Notes under the pieces: model-generated
Told to the model about the DNA's origin: nothing
Seen by the model: only the letters and a program-made list of their open reading frames with translations
The model's database searches: none
Source of the DNA: an uncultured Ruminococcus sp.
Lineage (GTDB): Bacteria; Bacillota; Clostridia; Oscillospirales; CAG-382
Reading direction: 5' to 3'
NCBI GenBank assembly: GCA_902783535.1
Contig: CACZRJ010000126.1
Span: 1-8,029 of the forward strand
Length of the DNA stretch: 8,029 bases
In this document: positions 6,258 through 8,029 of the stretch, piece after piece
Numbering within the stretch: the stretch's first letter is position 1
How the letters are laid out: every line of letters begins with the position of its first letter
Position numbers and translations under genes: made by a program

Positions 6258-6298
6258 GCCGTCGCACGGCTATCATTGGGAAAGGATGGTATTTTTTT
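6258..6298 (+). promoter_or_regulatory. Hairpins, ribosome binding site and T7 run directly before mgtE
   Basis: GCCGT (6258-6262) and ACGGC (6266-6270) form a tight hairpin. Immediately after, TATCAT (6271-6276) can pair with ATGGTA (6286-6291), including one G-U pair. This holds most of the purine-rich AAAGGAT ribosome binding site (6281-6287) in or beside the loop. Seven T residues (6292-6298) then abut the ATG. The layout could weaken translation or act as a poor terminator, but the second stem is AU-rich. Confidence 0.35.
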
Positions 6299-7669
6299 AT
6301 GGAAATGGATACCATGATCCGGGAGGAATTCCCGAAGAAGATCAGCGAGATGCTGACCAACCGCCAGTTCCGCGAGATCCGCGGCGCGCTTTCCATCCTG
6401 GCTCCGCAGGACGTGGCGCTCGTCGTCGAGGAACTGGAGGAGAGCGAGCGCGTCCGCGTGTTCCGGCTGCTTCCGAAGGAGACGGCCGCGGAGGTTTTCG
6501 TCGAAATGACCCCTCCGAATCAGGAGGCGCTGATCAAGACATTCACCGACAACGAACTGCACGAGGTCCTGGAGGAACTGTACATCGACGATACGGTCGA
6601 CATCATCGAGGAGATGCCCGCCAACGTCGTGAAGCGGATCCTGAAAAACACGGATTCCGAGTCCAGGGAAGCGATCAACCAGATCCTCAGATATCCGAAA
6701 GACAGCGCCGGCAGCATCATGACGACCGAATACGTCCGTCTGAACAAGGACATGACGGTCGCGGACGCATTCGCGCGGATCCGGCGGACGGGCGTCGACA
6801 AAGAAACGATCTACACATGCTACGTGACCGAGCGCGACCGCTCCCTGATCGGACTCGTGACCGTCAAGGATCTGCTGCTGGCCGACGAAGACTGCGAGAT
6901 CAGCGCGATCATGACGACGAACGTCATCTCCGTCGACACGTCCGAAGACAAGGAAGCCGTCGCGCAGATCATGAGCAAATACGACTTTCTGGCCATCCCG
7001 GTCACAGACAAGGGAAGCCGGCTGGTCGGCATCATCACATACGACGACGCCGTCGACGTCATCCAGGAAGAGGCGACGGAAGACATTGAAAAAATGGCCG
7101 CCATTCTGCCGACGGACAAGCCCTATCTCGCTACCGGCGTCTTCGAGACCTGGCGCAAGCGGATCCCGTGGCTGCTTCTCCTGATGGTTTCCGCGACGTT
7201 CACGAGCACCATTCTCGGACATTTCAACGAAAAGCTCGCGGTCATCCCGATCCTGACCATCTTCATCCCGATGCTGATGGATACCGCAGGCAATGCCGGC
7301 GGGCAGGCGTCGGTGACCATCATCAGAAGCCTGTCGCTCGGTGACGTTCACATGGGAGACGTTCTGCGGGTCATCTGGAAAGAGATCCGCGTCGCGGTCC
7401 TCTGCGGTCTTTGCCTCGCGGTCGTCGGATTCGGAAAAGTCATTCTGATCGACGGCGCATCGGTCATTCAGGCGCTGGTCGTCAGCCTGACGCTCGCGAC
7501 CACCGTCATCGTGGCCAAACTCGTCGGATGCACGCTCCCGATCCTCGCGAAGCGCATCGGACTCGACCCCGCCGTCATGGCGAGCCCGTTCATCACGACG
7601 ATCGTCGACGCGCTCAGCCTGCTCATGTATTTCGGCATTGCAACCTGGCTGCTTGACTTCACAGCCTGA
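6299..7669 (+). CDS. mgtE: Magnesium transporter MgtE
   Basis: This is a magnesium-selective channel of the cytoplasmic membrane that works as a homodimer and is gated by intracellular Mg2+. The 456-residue length is normal. Residues 1-130 form the acidic, helical MgtE N domain. Two CBS domains follow, roughly 136-200 (begins SAGSIMTTEYV) and 201-258 (begins SAIMTTNVISVD). A connecting helix leads to five membrane helices, at about 288-305, 313-330, 366-386, 390-412 and 427-450. The family signature PMLMDTAGNAGGQAS (324-338) and the last-helix segment LDPAVMASPFITTIVDALS (422-440), whose Asp lines the pore, are intact. The many acidic residues in the N and CBS domains are the usual Mg2+ sensors. 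The ATG at 6299 follows AAAGGAT at slightly long spacing and a T7 run; in-frame ATGs at 6305 and 6314 are possible alternatives. A 250-base leader with a possible leader peptide and attenuator precedes it, and GH36 starts 23 bases after it. Confidence 0.97.
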   Translation: MEMDTMIREEFPKKISEMLTNRQFREIRGALSILAPQDVALVVEELEESERVRVFRLLPKETAAEVFVEMTPPNQEALIKTFTDNELHEVLEELYIDDTVDIIEEMPANVVKRILKNTDSESREAINQILRYPKDSAGSIMTTEYVRLNKDMTVADAFARIRRTGVDKETIYTCYVTERDRSLIGLVTVKDLLLADEDCEISAIMTTNVISVDTSEDKEAVAQIMSKYDFLAIPVTDKGSRLVGIITYDDAVDVIQEEATEDIEKMAAILPTDKPYLATGVFETWRKRIPWLLLLMVSATFTSTILGHFNEKLAVIPILTIFIPMLMDTAGNAGGQASVTIIRSLSLGDVHMGDVLRVIWKEIRVAVLCGLCLAVVGFGKVILIDGASVIQALVVSLTLATTVIVAKLVGCTLPILAKRIGLDPAVMASPFITTIVDALSLLMYFGIATWLLDFTA

Positions 7670-7692
7670 AATCTATCATCGGAGGAACCGAC

Positions 7693-8029
7693 ATGTCCAT
7701 TTCATTCCGCCAAGAGCAGATGCAGTTTCAGCTGGATACCGCGCGTTTCAGCTACGTCATGCAGGTGAGAGACGGATTCCTGCTGCATCTTTACTGGGGA
7801 CGCAGAATTTCCGAAGGAGATCATTCCTATTTCTTCCGCGAGCAGGGACGCGCGGCGTTTTCTCCCCGCCTGGAGCATTGTCAGGGCTTCATTCTTGACG
7901 ACGTCCCGCTGGAGTATCCGTGCTGGGGAAGAGGCGACCTCCGTACGCCTGCGCTCGAGATCGAGCACGCCGACGGAAGCAACATCGCCGACCTCCGGTA
8001 TGCCGGTCACGACGTCATCGGGGGCAAGC
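7693..8029 (+). CDS. Alpha-galactosidase, glycoside hydrolase family 36, N-terminal part (3' partial)
   Basis: This is the first 112 residues of a GH36 enzyme, which cleaves terminal alpha-1,6-galactose from melibiose- and raffinose-type sugars. The visible part belongs to the N-terminal beta-supersandwich domain. Its recognisable segment is DDVPLEYPCWGRGDLRTPAL (69-88), followed by DGSNIADLRY (94-103), a spacing typical of the family (EYP, then G-D-R-PA, then DGS and DLRY). There is no signal peptide, so the enzyme should be cytoplasmic. The catalytic barrel with its aspartates lies beyond the right edge; full-length members have about 700-740 residues. The start is well supported by GGAGGA (7681-7686), six bases upstream. 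It follows mgtE by 23 bases with no terminator between, so co-transcription is possible. No sugar transporter or regulator is in view. Confidence 0.88.
   Translation, partial: MSISFRQEQMQFQLDTARFSYVMQVRDGFLLHLYWGRRISEGDHSYFFREQGRAAFSPRLEHCQGFILDDVPLEYPCWGRGDLRTPALEIEHADGSNIADLRYAGHDVIGGK

Larger units (their letters stand above)
5854..6298. other. Divergent intergenic region between ung and mgtE
   Basis: This 445-base stretch has no long gene. From left to right it holds the ung leader and promoter, an inverted repeat between the two -35 boxes, the rightward mgtE promoter, a short leader reading frame, a cluster of competing stems with one terminator-like hairpin, two further small hairpins, and the mgtE ribosome binding site. 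I find no tRNA, no M-box core and no mobile-element end here. Confidence 0.7.

Noticed and set aside
6230..7351. 373-residue minus-strand frame opposite mgtE
   Set aside because: It is fully antisense to an intact MgtE, has no motifs, and shows the same GC-shadow composition.

Overview
The window looks like chromosomal DNA from a moderately GC-rich, Gram-positive-type bacterium, most likely a clostridial member of the Firmicutes. The basis is a single-chain (alpha2-type) glycyl-tRNA synthetase, strong AGGAGG-like ribosome binding sites, sigma-A-like promoters, and MgtE, GtrA and GH36 families in compact housekeeping order. This is inference from content; no marker fixes the genus. Third codon positions are mostly G or C, so long antisense shadow frames lie opposite several genes. 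I saw no tRNA, rRNA, insertion sequence, CRISPR array, phage gene or origin.

Left arm (1-3111, plus strand): the C-terminal nucleotide-binding part of an ABC exporter (cut at the left edge), then single-chain glycyl-tRNA synthetase, a GC-rich hairpin, and a biotin-protein ligase without a DNA-binding domain. A stem-loop that should terminate in both directions separates this arm from the convergent genes.

Middle (3125-5920, minus strand): an apparent three-gene operon read leftward from a very good extended -10 promoter. The order is uracil-DNA glycosylase (ung), a GtrA-family four-helix membrane protein, and a UDP-galactopyranose-mutase-like FAD flavoprotein. The last two overlap by 8 bases. 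ung is a DNA repair enzyme, while the GtrA/flavoprotein pair points to the cell envelope or lipid-linked sugars.

Right arm (5965-8029, plus strand): a divergent intergenic region of 445 bases, then an MgtE-type magnesium channel and, 23 bases later, the start of a GH36 alpha-galactosidase cut by the right edge. The intergenic region holds a 7-bp inverted repeat between the two divergent promoters. It also holds a TTGACA promoter and a 36-codon leader reading frame with a near-perfect Shine-Dalgarno. Overlapping the end of that frame is a set of mutually exclusive stems that includes a terminator-like hairpin with a U5 tract. I do not recognise an M-box magnesium riboswitch there. A leader-peptide-coupled attenuator controlling mgtE is the most interesting candidate in the window, but it is inferred from pairing alone.

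Everything else is ordinary housekeeping and accessory metabolism. Apart from the mgtE leader I see no clear sign of a new multi-gene system.
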